Positions 22,338 to 35,786 of a stretch of DNA of 64,000 bases are shown in pieces. The position numbers and the translations under genes are program-made. The notes under the pieces were generated by a model that ran no database searches, was not told the DNA's origin, and was given only the letters and a program-made list of their open reading frames with translations. Each line of letters starts with the position of its first letter. Position 1 is the first letter of the stretch. Source of the DNA: Montifringilla adamsi (lineage: Eukaryota > Chordata > Aves > Passeriformes > Passeridae); contig JAGGNK010006448.1 of NCBI GenBank assembly GCA_017590115.1, positions 3,207,987 through 3,271,986 on the forward strand. Reading direction: 5' to 3'.

Positions 22338-25300
22338 TATTGGGGGAATCACAAGGCACTTAGGATGAAGACCCAGGTGCTGGAGATACAAAAAATGTAG
22401 GTACCCTTTCTTTGGTAAAGCAGAATTGGGGAAAAGTTTCTGCAAGAAAAATGGAAACAACAATCTGGCACCACTGTGCAACAAAATAATCTTCCATTCC
22501 TTTATTTCTAAACTTTCTTGCCACTGGAGATATCTGTAGGAAGGCAGCAATGAAGGTAATTGGTAATTTCCAGTGTTAACAGCTTATAAATTGGGTCTGC
22601 ATTAAAGACAATGGCATTTATATATTCGTTATCTGAAGTTTTGCAAAACTTCTCATTTCTTCATGCATCTGCATGTAAGAGAGCACATTAAATTTTTCCT
22701 GATAAGTTCCCAAAGCTTTGTGTTAGTGTATACTACAAAAAAGGAAGACAACTGATAAGTTAGTGGGGCTAGAGTACACAAGCAAAGAAAGAGCTGATAA
22801 ACAACCACTGTGCCCTGAGGCAGCTTCTGTAGTGAAAAAGAAATGCTTGGCCTGAACTCAACCATACAGATGTAATGCCAAAATGAAGTAACTCCTGGCT
22901 TTAAAGCCCCTGAGAGTCACTAGAAAGCTTCTCCAGACTTCAGATTACACTGTAATTTATTTTCCAGTGATTCTGTAGTGAGTAAATCGCTAGCTGCCAT
23001 TAAGGAAATGGAGCTGGTTTCCTGTTCCTGACACAGATTACTCACAAGACCCTGGATCAGTCACAATGCAGTACTGGAAAAGATAAAATTATTTTTTGAG
23101 TGTCTACATATCAATAGTGGAATATTAAGCCAGAGGATAGTGGTGGAACCAATTTTAAGACTGACAGTGGAGAGGTCATAAGTGAAACATGATACTTGTA
23201 ATACAGGAAGGATGCGTGTAAGTTAGCGACTTTTAAGACAAGAAATAAATGTTTCCCAGTCCACAAAAAGAAGTTATTGAGCCTCTTTAATCATCTATGA
23301 AACAATTAAAAGGCCAAACTTCTTCCTGAAAGTACTTACAAAGGGAAAAAAAAATACTGCAGAATGCAACAGGAACTTCTAGCCAAATACTGACCTGAGA
23401 GTATATTTTTTGTCATATTATCCAAAAGATAGTTATTTAATCAATAAAATCCTTAGGCATTTGTATTTATTTAAATATTCTATATGAGTTTAAAGCATTT
23501 ATTTCACACCTTAAAATTAGTTAACTGATACAGAAATCATCTGATATGTGATAATCTGAACCAAACAATGTTTCTTCTGGTTTTGGAATCTCCTATTTCT
23601 TCTGTTGTTGCACCTTATCCATCAAACAACTTTGTGTAACAGGGTATATTAAGTCGTTTTTAGGTGCTATTACTACATTGTTTGTGTTACAAGAAGACAA
23701 AAAAAAAAAAAGAAAAACTGTATCTATTCCTATCATACACTGGAAGTATGAGTATTAAATGTCTCCTCTCTGAGTTCTCCTTACAGTCTATACACTCAGG
23801 AGCTACCCGTGGCAGTGGCTGTTTTACTGTACTGACAACAGAGGAAACGCAGGAAAACTGTCTTCCCCAGCATAAAATAATTTTTTGGAGGTAGAAGGGA
23901 AAATGAGGGGAAATTTCAAAAGGTTCATACTTAACACAAGAGCCATTGGTAATACTGAGTATAAAGTCCTTGTTCATGGATCTTCCAGTTCTATCAGCTG
24001 AGATGGTTGGACTTACCAAGAACAGAAACCATAATGATCTCTTAGAGTAACAAAATAGAGGGTGGAAGTTTCCCTTCCAGGCTTTTATGACCAGCTGAAA
24101 CAAACAGCTTCTTTCAGAGAAAGACAGACATACACGGAGATGTCCTTTGTCACATTCTGGCTGGCTGTGAGAGTCCAGAGTTGGGGGTTGTGCAAAGGTG
24201 GCCCTTCTGGTGTCTGAAGATCTTGTTAGAGCCTGTAAACTTCTCATAATCATATTTGTACTCAGCACTTCCTACTTCTCATGTCCTTCCTTTTCTACAG
24301 GAACAAATTTAACTTGTCTTTTGAAATCTCATTACCGCAAAAATTTCTCCTTCCTGCGTCAGCCAGGCCTTACTGGCTGACAAAGAGAGAAAACAAGTTT
24401 TAATAAAAAGTAGGATTATTAAACTGGAAGTTTTTTACACAGAGACTGGTGCACCCAAGTTAGAGCATGCACTGCAAGTTGCCCAGCTGCTGCTCTGCCA
24501 TCAAGCTCTGTGTGTGCCAATTGCCCAGATTTTGGGGCTAGTAGGAGATCAGATAGTCTGGCAGGTGATGAAATGCATTGCAAGCAAAAGGAAGTGGTGG
24601 GGTGGCACAGATAAAACTGTGGCAGTGTTAATGCAACAGAACAAGCAAAATAAGTTTAAAAACACAATGCATCACAGTGTGTAGAAAGCTTTAGCTTCAC
24701 TCCAGCAGAAAGCTATTCTGGTTAATTCATGCAATCATTTTACTGTCACTTGTCGTGCCTGCTCCTAATAACAGAAAGACTCAAAGTACTTTTTTACATC
24801 TCTGACAGAAGATACTGAATATTAATAAGACGAACAACAAGAGACCATTTGGGAAGGCATCTTGCTAGCTGGAATTCCAGAGCTTTCCTCTTGTTATCTT
24901 AAGCAAAGATATCAGCTATATTGAAGATATTTATGTGACGTGTTATGCGAGACATATGCATGACATGGAAGGAAAATACAGGGCTCCTCAAGCTCAAGTG
25001 TTTTCTGAGGAAACGATTATCATGCATAACTGATGGTATTTTTCTGCAACTAACCTGTCTGCCTCAGTTTGCTGTCCTTCATGTACAGTGGGAATGAAAT
25101 GTAAGGAGGCTGACAATGGGAACATAAAATCAAACAATATAAAACAACTTGATTCCTCAAAATAATCATGTAGAAAATATAATGTTTAGTTTCTTCCAAG
25201 CTTTGTTGATTTTAGCTTATTATTTATAAGGCTAAAAGCTTCTGGGAAGAAATGGAGATGAACATACTGTCAGCAATCTAAGGCTTATTCTCAGACTGAC

Positions 25301-26509
25301 TGAAACCCAAAAGGGTCAGAGATGTGAGCAACACAGTCTGCTTTTCTGAGACAAACTATTATGCATACAGTGCATATATGGATTGTAGGCATTATCTTTG
25401 TTAATCAGAAATCAACAAGACCCTACATTTGCACTTAACTTCCTGTGGCTTTATGATTTCAATGGGAAATTTGACAACAAAAAAACAATTTATGATTTGA
25501 TATTATGTTGGTGTGTACTGCAAAAAGTGGAAAGATCTGATCTGTGAAATTCTTCTGCCTTTTACAAAACCCTTGCATCCAGAAAGATAATGTTCAAGAT
25601 ATGAACCTACCTAATTAGGTATGTGCCAGTTAAAACAAATTACACACACAGACAGGCACTGAGGCGAGCATCTATTGGGCAATAGCAAAAGCAAGTAACA
25701 CCATCTTTGCTCATCTTGTAACCATTAAAACTGTAATATTTTTCAGAAGAATTAATATAGATTACTCCAGCTCTAAGTGAAAGAGCAATCTCTTCAATAA
25801 ATCATCTTGAAGTTAATTATTCCCAACTGACTTCAAAGATCCATGCTGAAGCAGCAGTTTTTAATTGCATTTTAAGTGATTCAGTCTTTTATAAAGTCAT
25901 TACATGTATATATGATCAGTTTCTTAGATGACCAAAACGTTAATTAGTGAAGGTTTTTGAGTTCATTAGAAGGCCTACACAAGGTGGGCACCCATAAGCT
26001 TGCCCACACCACTGTATTGCCTGAAACCAGGCTTCAGCAAGGATCTTCTGCAGTCAACAGTTCATGATCTGCTATGTTAACTGCATTTTGCAGCATTCTG
26101 TATTTATTTGTTACTGCAGAACAAATTCTGCAGAGCAGAGCCAGCTTCAGATGTCAAAGTGGTTTTTTCCCCCAGGAAATTACTTTTCTGGGTGAATAGA
26201 AAAATTTTATTCTTTCAATTAATAGTTACGGCTGAATATTCTGGGCTTGTCTACTTTTTGGAAGTTTTTATAATATACTGCAATCTTTCTTAAGAGGGAA
26301 ATCTCTTCCTGTTTTTGACAGTCACAACAGAACTTGCAATCAGTAGACTGAGCCACTTTTGTAGTTTATTACTGGGCAGTAGGGGTCAAAGCTGGGGATT
26401 GAAAGGGTTAAAAACTGTCTTGTGGACAAGTCTAAATATAGCACCATTCGAAAATGGTATGAAAAACAACTTACAGTTGTTTAAAATATTCAAAGAACAT
26501 CTGAGGTTC

Positions 26510-26530
26510 TTTAAACCTCTGAGGTTTAAA
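26510..26530. repeat. Perfect inverted repeat, 10-bp arms
   Basis: Arms 'tttaaacctc' and 'gaggtttaaa' are separated by one T. An extra partial copy of the arm ('ctgaggttct') lies just before it. Confidence 0.95.
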
Positions 26531-27648
26531 AGGATTCAAGAACTTTCTAGTCTTATATACTTCCCTAGATACCTGCTATATGGGTATTCTGAGACAGGTC
26601 AGTAAAAAGACTTTTTGTCTGATCCAGTTCAGCTCCTCACTTCCAGACCATAAATTGCAGGAGTGTATATAAAGGAATCAATGTAACTACAGTTGTGAGC
26701 TCTACAAGCAACAAAGAGAACATGAGAAACCACATTGAAGATGAAAATAGCACAAGACTGACCAGAGGCAGGAAATGGCAAGCAATGACCAACCAGACAG
26801 GGGCTGTTTACCTTCGGAAAGTGAAGACTTAGGGAGATAATATGACAGAAGGCTAAAAAAATAGTCATCTCAGGGAGAAGGTGAATGAGGAATGATTCTT
26901 TTTCTATATAAGAACTGGGTTGTCAAACATGGTTGTCAAATAAAATTGTGTGGCAGGTTGAAAACAAAAAGGGGAATGAAGCCCTTTAACATTATATTGC
27001 TAAAGTCTTAGAATTCTCTGCTGGAAGATGCTGAAGATTGCAGAAGTTCACAGGTGTTTGAAAAGTAACCACATAAAGTCATGGACTAGAAATCCACCAA
27101 GCATTATAAGATACAAGGACAAAGCTACTGGTTTAGAATCTGAAAATGGGAGTAGGAAATACCATTACATGTCTGCTTTACATTTGTGTACCTCCCCAGT
27201 CTTCCCTTAACTTCTCCCCTTCTTGCCGAAACTTCCTTATTGTTCGCTTGGAGAAAGACAATACTGGGCTAAATGAATCTGTGACCTGACCTGGCACACT
27301 TTTTTCTAGAAGCCCCTTGTTCAACTTACATTTCTCTTCATTTGTTTTTCTCCTGAACTACACAAGCTGTTGAACAGTTGAGTACTTAAAATTTCAGAAG
27401 GTAAAAAGCGTAGCATGTCCTTCCCTGTCACAACACATTTGGGACTTTCTCTTCAGCCATTGGGTTTCAGCTCTAAGAATCCAAAAATTGTAAAAGATGT
27501 GGACAGATGAAAAATTGAAATATGTCAGTGGTTGCTTTAATATTTAAATAAAACAAATCCACACAAGAATCCCAATGTCCTTACCCCAGGGATAGGGATG
27601 TTGATGAAAACTCTGTGGTACGTCTCACCTCCTAATTAGGTCATTGTC

Positions 27649-27678
27649 AGCCTAGACTGTCCTACCCCAGTCTAGGCT
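27649..27678. repeat. Hairpin: 10-bp arms, 10-nt loop
   Basis: Arm 'agcctagact', loop 'gtcctacccc', arm 'agtctaggct'. All ten arm pairs match. Confidence 0.95.
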
Positions 27679-29829
27679 CAGTCTCTGCTGGGATCATACT
27701 TTGCTAAGCCCTGCAGTGTGGTTGGTGAGTGCTGCTCTGGGGTACAGGGCTCTGGAATGCACCACACTCAGCAGCAGCAAGGCCCCAGGGACTCTGCTGG
27801 AAATGTTGGTTTCACTAACACTGTCAGGAGTGAAGAGGAAGGCAATTAGGGTAACCCTAAGCCCCCACGAAGATCACTGGGTAGTGATGTTACTGGCAAT
27901 TAAAGGAGAGAAAACAGGACTCTGAGAGTGAAAGTATCACAGAAAGTCAAGCTCTTTGCCTACCTATACAACAGAATGGTTCTGCTGTTAAAAAGTCAGA
28001 ATAAATTCTGATTTTTAATGCTCCAGTAAATGTTTATGTACTGTAAAGGTTTACAAAGAAATAATTGTGTTAGTGTTCTTCCTGGTTACACACCTGCATC
28101 TTATAATGAAAAAAATAGATTACAATGTCTTTGTTGTACTACATTGTTCTATAACTGAGAATTAGGTTGTGTTTCATTTTAAGTATTTCCAAAAGACACA
28201 GATAATTACAGCTCTTACTAACAGCAATGAGGCAAATGTGAATACTCAGGTGGGCTTTTAAGCCTCATCTCAGCATGTTTGATGTAGAAACAAATATTAA
28301 AGGTACTCATATTTTTTGCCAATGCTTTCCTGAATAAATTCTATTAAAAATACAGATTCTTCTGGTCTTTCATGCAGAAAGTATAATGAAAACAATTTTA
28401 ATCTTAAAATGACTCATTGAGATGCCAAAGATTAAATTAGAGATATCAACAACCAATCCCTTTCCCATTTACTTACAGTTGGTCATACCAATCTTCAGAC
28501 AATATATGTGAAGTAAGTCATCTCTACTATTTCCATTACTGTGTTATGACACAACTTGGCAGATTTTTAGTTCCATTGCAAAAACTAATGGTGGGTCATA
28601 CACATTCAGAATGATATGTGATTCCCAGCAACTGTAGGGCAGCAATATATTAAAACAAAATGTTATTTTCTTCAATAAATGAAGGAAAACTGCATGCATT
28701 ATGGAAAGGAGAATTTAATGCAGTATTTTACTGACAAAGGACAGTTCCATTTCAGCTCCTTCAGAAAGATATTCCACCATATGAAACAATATCTAAACTA
28801 GACATTTTTGAGCTGAAGAAAGGGCAAATGAAACAGAGAAGAGAAAACTAAAGTCTGCAGCAAAGTATTGTCTCTACAGGAAGATTTTTTTTTTCCATCT
28901 GCATAAACACTTGAATAATTACTCATCAGTTCTTCAAACTGGAAATTTGCAAAAAGCTGTTGAGTGTGGCTTTCAGTAGTATAAAGAGCTAAAGCTCTTC
29001 AGGGTCTCAATTACATCCTTGGAGGAGCTATAAAAAATGAAAACATGCAGATTGTTCCAATCTATGAGAACACCTTCATTTACTACTTATATGTCAAATG
29101 GAATAAACTACCAGTGATAATCATTGGAAAGGTTTAGAAAAATAAAATAGGCTCAAAAGTGGGGAAAATATACTATCAGGTAGCTGCAGCTTTGCTGAGT
29201 GAGGTAATTATTAATATAGAGACATTTTCTAAATCTGTCACTTCAGACAGTAATGGCTTCTAATTCTAGAAAGCCATTTGCCTAGAGCAGTAGTTGCTAT
29301 TGCTCTAACTTAGCAACAGACTCAGTGCAACCTCCACTTCTTCAGCTGAACAAAGACACTTGGCTCTCACTGAGTATCTCTGTGTCACTGGCACATTTTT
29401 ACATGCCTCACATGTGGAGCACTTAACCGTGGAACACTTGGCTCAGAACACTGTTAGGTTAATATCCATTTACCTTCCTTGTCCTGGTAGCAACATTTTC
29501 AACAGAAACAGGCCAGAACTAACACCAGCTATACAAACATTCCTGGTTTACAGGTATGTTCAGTCCATGCCTGGTTTTGCAGCTCCAGCATAATTCAGTT
29601 TTATTCATTCTTATACCCTTCATGCCTTAACGCTTCAGCAACATACAATTTTCAAGGAAGTCTTTGTAATCGATTTTTCACAAAAGCACATTTCTTTAAG
29701 TTCAGATCTAACTTCCACTATACCCAGAGTGGATTTTAAACCCAGGCTTCAGAATAAACATGTTTGCACACACTTCCTACACGGAGGTGAATGCAAGCTG
29801 AAGCTGGAGTTCAGCAAAAAGGATAAAGA

Positions 29830-31015
29830 TAGCATTCTATGGAAAAAGTTTCTCTGCACTCTGTCACCACCCTCTTTGTTCCTGTCCCATACCAAAAGAG
29901 AGCCTTTTAAAGACTGGGGTGACATTTGCTTTCTTCCAGTCCTCAGACACTTCTGATCATCATGACCTTCCAAAGACGACAATGAGTGACTTTGCTATGG
30001 TATCCACAATCTCTCTCAGCACTCATGGATACATCCTGTCAGGCCTTATGGATTTGTGAATGTCCCTTTTGCCTGGGTGTTCTCTAAACCAAACCTCCTT
30101 GACCATGGGAAAGTCCTTTGATGTCCCTTTACCCTGGTCTCCAGCGTCACAGGTTCCAGAGGGCTGGTCTAGCCGGTGAAGACGGATGCAAAGGCTGAGC
30201 TCAGTTGCTCTGCTTTCTCTGCACCCTCTGTTACCAGGTCCCCTCTCCATTCAGTAACAGAGACACACTACCCTTAGTTGTCAATTATGTATTTTTAAAA
30301 GCCCTTCTTGTTGTCCTTGACATCCTTGGCTGGATTCAATTCCAGACGGACTTTGCCTTCCTTGTCTCATTTCTACTTTATCTGACAACCTCTCTCTATT
30401 CATTCCAAAGGGCCCGACCCTGATTCCATCTCCTGTGTATTTCCTGCTTACACTGGAGTAATGACAGGAGCTCCCTGTTCATCCATACAGGTCTCTTGCC
30501 CCCATTGCCCAATTTCTTGTTCATCAGGATGCATTTTTCTTGAGCCTGGAGGAAGTGATCTTTAGACATCAGCATTCCCTGCAGGGCCCATTCCTATGGG
30601 ATTCTTCCAAGAAGAATTCTGAAGAGCCTAAGTCAGCTCTCCTGCAGTCCATGGTGGCAATCTTACTTGCTGCCCTGATTCCTCCTCACCCAAGACTGAA
30701 TTCCACAATCTCATGGTCACAACAGCTAAGGCTGCTCCCAACTTTAACACCTCCAAGGCCTTCCCTGTTGCTTAGTATGAAGTTCAGCAGCACACCATTC
30801 CTTGTGGCATTCTCCACTACCTGGGACAAGAAGTTGTCACCAGAGCTTTCCAGGAACTTTCTGGACTCTTTTTGCTTCTCTGGACTGTGTAGCTTCTCCA
30901 GCAGATTTCAGGGTAGATAAATCCCCTCCCAGAACCAGTGCCACCAGTGCCTGTGACTTTGAGGCTGTTTCCAGGCCTCATGCACTTCCTTCTCCTGCTC
31001 TGGTAACAAACACCC
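29830..31015 (-). mobile_element. Decayed CR1 LINE ORF2 fragment (endonuclease C-terminus to start of reverse transcriptase)
   Basis: Minus-strand translations in different frames line up with CR1 ORF2. PEICW at about 30898-30912 corresponds to the PDICW that follows the endonuclease GDFN motif. HKSIRPDRMYP at about 30026-30058 corresponds to the conserved KS-GPDG-P block. GRKQMSPQSLKGS and DRNKEGGDRVQRN (about 29840-29950) correspond to the entry of the reverse transcriptase domain. The nucleotide track agrees, for example 'ttcagcagcacaccattcct' and 'gtagataaatcccctcccag'. Frameshifts and stops abolish coding. Both element ends are missing. Confidence 0.85.
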
Positions 31016-32451
31016 ACAACAGTGCCACCCTTTCTAGTCTGCTCTTTTATCCTAACTCATAAGCTCTTTTTACATAAAAAAACCACAGGTACTTTGTAGG
31101 TTTTTCTGCATACAAAAATGAGAAGAACATTCAAAAGGCATTTTTTCTCATGACCTTTCCTTAGAGAAGGCAAATCAGCAAAGCTTATTGCCTTTGCATA
31201 GTACAGTTACAGCATAGAATTCCTTTCCAAACTGACACAGTGCTTTGCCACATACTTAAAAATGGGTGTGTGATACAGTACTCTGAGATGCTCTGTGGGC
31301 TTTACTGAGATTCTTACGATTTTCTTATTCTGAAATTATTGTCCTGTGTTTGAGAAATGTCTGTGGGATATATACTTCATCTTGAGGAAAACATTCAGTA
31401 CTAAGCAACTGCTGTTCCAGAAGAGAGATGCTTTGGCCACAGGAAAAGTTTCTTTCTTGATTGAAACCAGTTTATTCAGAGCTACTTCTTCTGGTATTCC
31501 ATATAAAGAGGACAACTTGCAGATTTCAGCCAGCAACTTTATTTCCCTTTGCTGCTATTGAAATTACGATTAAAAGTAATTTCTTATTGTCTAAGGAGGG
31601 TAATTTAAAGAAACATTTCTTCCTCTAATTTCCTGTAATTAAATGCTGTAAATGAAAAAGTGGAAATTATTAAAGACAATGTCAAGGGAAAAATGGAGAT
31701 CACAACTGTATGGTTATAGTGAGGGAATTATAGCCAAGATCGTGTTTAAAATTACAATGGGGCCTTCTCTTGAAGAGTAACCTGAGGAAAACAAAGAGAA
31801 AAGAGAAAAGCTACTACAACCTATTGCTTTTAATGTTAAGTGTTTGTTATTTATCCAGACAGTATCAGCCTTCACACTCCATGAATTTGTGGGGTGGGTA
31901 GGCAGTGTGTAGCCTCTAGGAGCTGAGAGGTTGTCAGACATGGCACTCTTATTTGGCCACAAGCCTTTACCACAGCTGAATTTCATGCTGTCCATCTGAT
32001 TTCCATACCACTTCATACATACTGGAAGCAGGGCCTCAGAAAAAAGAAAATAGTGACTCCAGTGAATGCAAGTTCAAGGAAGAACAAAGGAATGACCTGT
32101 GTGCCATGTGTGTAATACTCCAAAATGTGTATCAGTAATGTTCTTAGGTAACTCTGTAAATGGAGTTTAGGAATAACAGTATTTAATGAAGAAGAAACTT
32201 TTAAATGTGTTGAAAGAGTGCTAAGAAAGATCTTAGAAAACACTACTCTGGTATCCATCTAGGTATTCTTTGTACATATACCACAACAGATAGTAAGAGA
32301 TTTAGCAGTCAAAACACAACGTAACATGATGGTATAAATTCACACTAGCTGCATATTAAGACACTTACCTTTAAAAATACTGAATTTCTAGGTTACAGGT
32401 TCAGCAAATAAATGCAAATGGTGGTGTGATCTTAAAATCAAATAACTGCAA
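31016..32451. other. Intergenic DNA, no gene recognised
   Basis: AT-rich with short open frames only (for example 31714-32016, minus). A degenerate partial direct repeat of the start of the 214-bp unit lies at 32420-32437. Confidence 0.6.
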
Positions 32452-32665
32452 AAAGGTGGGTGTGATCTTAAAGTTCAGCCAAGACCAGAAAAAACAGACA
32501 GAATTGAGATGGCAACACTGTGGGTTATTTCAGTTATCTCTGAAATCAAAACAATAGGCTGCTCTCATCACACCAGAACTGCATTCCCTCCTCAAGAATG
32601 CGGGAGAGGACTGGAGGATTTTTTCCCCCATTTTATTTTGTTTTTAATAACAGCCTGCTCCTTAA
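32452..32665. repeat. 214-bp dispersed duplicate, copy 1
   Basis: Starts 'aaaggtgggtgtgatctt' and ends 'cagcctgctccttaa'. It is identical to copy 2 (35574-35786) except for one extra A in an A-run. Flanks of the two copies do not match. The unit has no long open frame, no TG/CA or inverted termini, no poly(A) tail and no clear target-site duplication. Confidence 0.97.
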
Positions 32666-35573
32666 ATGTAAAGTCCTGAAAGTAAAAAAAGAGAATACAT
32701 TTTTTGTCTAAGTTCTCATCAGCATCCTGTAGTGACAGCACATTTTGTTGAGATCAACAGGAGGTAACAGTCATCCAGTACAACCTGGGACAGGATCCAG
32801 ATAGCTGCTATTAAAAAGTCATAGATATAAAGTCTAAAATGGAAAGAGGAGGCTACACCAATCTGTATAAATCAAAGCTATAAATTCTAAATACTGTACT
32901 AACTGCATTGCATAAATTTAATAATGTAAGAAAAAAGAACACAAAGAAAGAGGTAGTCAGCATGATTACAAATGAAATTATTTAATTTTATTTGGAACAA
33001 TGTGAAAAATTGTACAGATTCATTACTAGATGGAATTTGCAGGCTTGTAAGTTCAGGAGAAGTATAAACATTTTGCTGTTCAGGTCTGTTAGGAATAATG
33101 ATCAATTTCCCTTCCAAAACTAATAAAAATAAATATGAGCAACAAGTATTTTTTTTAGTCAGGTCTGGCCAATTTGTATATGGTATGTTTACAAGCCTGT
33201 GTATTTACTAATGCAGCTTTCTCAAAAATCTCAGATCCCTGCAGAAGTTCCCAAGGACTGGGAAAAAAGCATGGACTGTTTGGACTGTGGTTAAAAGAAA
33301 ATTGGGTAATCTAGAAACTTCAGGCCTGCCAACCTGTCAATCAATGCTTAGTCATCCATTCATGTGGTTGGAAAACTGCCTATCCAATGTAATAACCAGT
33401 GAAAATTATACCAAGCATTCATGTCACAGTGATGTCCATCAACACTGATGTGTAGGAAATAGATCCACTTTTACTAGGCTTTGTTCCTTAGTTGTTTCAA
33501 GTTAAACTGTGGCATAATGTTTAATAAGAAAACATCTTAGAAAGTCCCATGCATTTTGACAGATAATTGGGACAGAATTCTGGAGACAGAATAGAGGTGC
33601 TCGCAGTCGTTGTTTACTGAACATAAACTCCAGAGACACTTAAACCCCTAGGTGTGCTAATTCAAACCTTGAAGAAACAAATGGAAAAAAACCCAGAGGC
33701 TAGGACAATATTACTTTTTTTGGTGAATTCCCGTATTAGAAAGAGAAGGATCTGAAATCAGAAGTTCAAAAGACATTGATAAATTGAAGAGGATTTAGAG
33801 AAGAGACAGGAGATAACTAAAGGAATGAAAAACATGCCTTACTGACAGACCACAGGAGCTCATGCTGTTTAGATATCAGGCTCCTTTGCCCGACACTAAT
33901 AACTCCATTATGCTGTGAGCCCATTCTGGGAGCTGATCCAGCTGAAAATAGGCCTGCTTTTTCCTCTTTCCTTGTTTTAAGGTTTCCATCTACACCAGGT
34001 CCCTGAACTGGTCCACTCCACGGCCACATCAGCAATGCCAATGAAAAACTGGTTACAGGGACAACTGGCAAGGAACAAAAGGACACCACAGGGCAGTTCA
34101 TCCCCAGGTCTTGATCAGTGGAAGTACTTCTGTACATACCCTCCTGAGGCAGAACACTCGCTACAGCCTCAGGGCGTCGATGAAGAAGACATTGCAGAGC
34201 CTGCTGGGTGAAAGCCAAAGCTGGTGGCATTCACAGCCTAACATTTAACCAGGCTTTTCTTGTGCACAAGCAGTATCACCCATGAAGTTAGATGACAGTC
34301 CAAGAAATTTCACTGCCTGATTTAAAGACTCTGTTAGGGGAAGCCCTACAGTGTATGCTATGTTGAACAGGAGACCATATGATCTGGACATTTCTTTCTG
34401 TCCTCAAACCCTAGGAGGTGATGTGTTGGAAAACATCCAATCTGATAATTGTCAAGCTGAAACTGCTCTTCTAGGAAAAGAAACACTGGTGCATTTGTAT
34501 ACATATACTCTTAATCTAACATTTTCTAAAGAAATTGGACTGTTTGGCCCAGTTACCTGCAGGTGACTGCCCTTCAACCTCTAGAATGATACGAATGAGT
34601 CCAAGAGGATGAACATGCTAGTGCTCCAGCAAAACTGATTAAGTCATCATTCTCACCTTAAACAGAAAAGGTGACTTAAGTGTTATTATAGTTTATGCAG
34701 CACTTTCCATGGTTTATTTAGACCATAAAATTTTAAAGAACTGTAAGACTCTTTTTAAGTGAGTTGTCCTCATTGTCCCTCTAGTGCCATGGAAGATAAG
34801 ATGTTAGACAGACTACTCTAAACAGCTGAACCTTTCCCATATTCCAACCATACCTCGAGACAGCAGATAAAGAGCAGACTGTGAAAGCAAACCCTGGAAA
34901 TAAGTGGGTCAGAAATCTCCTGGAGAAGAAGTGCCAGTTTGTGGCCGTTGGGCTGCACAGAATGTACCAGAATACCAATGCTGCCCTTTTATTCAGACAA
35001 GGCACCAGCAGCAGGACGGAGCTGGCTCAGGGACTACTGCACTACCTTGGTCATGGCCTGGCAGGAGGCCAGGCACAGGGGGCAGCTGTGGTCAGGGCCA
35101 CTGGGTAATCCTGGGGCCTGGGACTCAGCTGCCCACCCAGCTTGGTTCTGACTGCACAAGGGACCACAGCAGGAAGGGATTGCTATGGAACAACTGGGAA
35201 TCACTGCAAGACCTCCTGGTGCTTGCAGCTTTCAGAAATATTCATGCCTTGAGCTGTCAGCCATAGGAAGATGTGTAATTTTACAAGGTGGGGAAAATTA
35301 GGAGTGTTTGTACAAGACTATAAATTTGGAGGGGAAAGTGCACCATTTGTATCCTTTACAAAAAAAAAAAAAAGTCATTCTTGGTACAGTCTCTGCCCTT
35401 TTAAAGGGAAAAACTTTAACTTCAGGCTTCTAATAATCACGGGCTTTGCTGTAATATGAGGACAAAGATTGTCACTAAACTATTTGGAAAATATGAGTCA
35501 AAACCAAACTATATCCAAATTTATGGAAGTCTACATAGTTATGAATATATGCTTTTTTAAAGGACCACTTATT
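32666..35573. other. Intergenic DNA between the duplicate copies
   Basis: No gene recognised. It holds an old LINE fragment at 33235-33345. A 137-codon minus frame at 33817-34230 and overlapping plus frames at 34881-35266 lie in slightly GC-richer patches without domains. Confidence 0.55.
33235..33345 (+). mobile_element. Short CR1/L3-like LINE remnant
   Basis: The plus-strand translation reads EVPKDWEKS and, after frame interruptions, NFRPANLS. This parallels the LINE reverse-transcriptase entry EVPxDWKKA...NYRPVSLT. The DNA 'gaagttcccaaggactggga' and 'aacttcaggcctgccaacct' carries the signal. It is short and diverged. Confidence 0.5.
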
Positions 35574-35786
35574 AAAGGTGGGTGTGATCTTAAAGTTCAG
35601 CCAAGACCAGAAAAACAGACAGAATTGAGATGGCAACACTGTGGGTTATTTCAGTTATCTCTGAAATCAAAACAATAGGCTGCTCTCATCACACCAGAAC
35701 TGCATTCCCTCCTCAAGAATGCGGGAGAGGACTGGAGGATTTTTTCCCCCATTTTATTTTGTTTTTAATAACAGCCTGCTCCTTAA
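35574..35786. repeat. 214-bp dispersed duplicate, copy 2
   Basis: Same orientation as copy 1, about 3.12 kb away, differing by a single 1-bp deletion. It is flanked by 'ccacttatt' on the left and 'taaattaacc' on the right. Confidence 0.97.

Larger units (their letters stand above)
18831..29829. other. Long intergenic stretch, no gene recognised
   Basis: Eleven kb of AT-rich sequence. The longest open frame (23687-24268, minus, 193 codons) shows no recognisable domain and ends in a poly-Phe run from a poly(A/T) tract, so it is judged chance. Microsatellites at 19436 and 22311, palindromes at 26510 and 27649, and short poly(A/T) runs are the only discrete features. Conserved enhancers may be present but cannot be seen without alignment. 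Confidence 0.55.

Noticed and set aside
23687..24268. 193-codon minus-strand open frame
   Set aside because: Ends in a poly-Phe run from a homopolymer tract, has no recognisable motif, and lies in ordinary intergenic DNA. Length is compatible with chance.
33817..34230. 137-codon minus-strand frame as a gene or retroviral fragment
   Set aside because: No retroviral or LINE motif and no known protein similarity.
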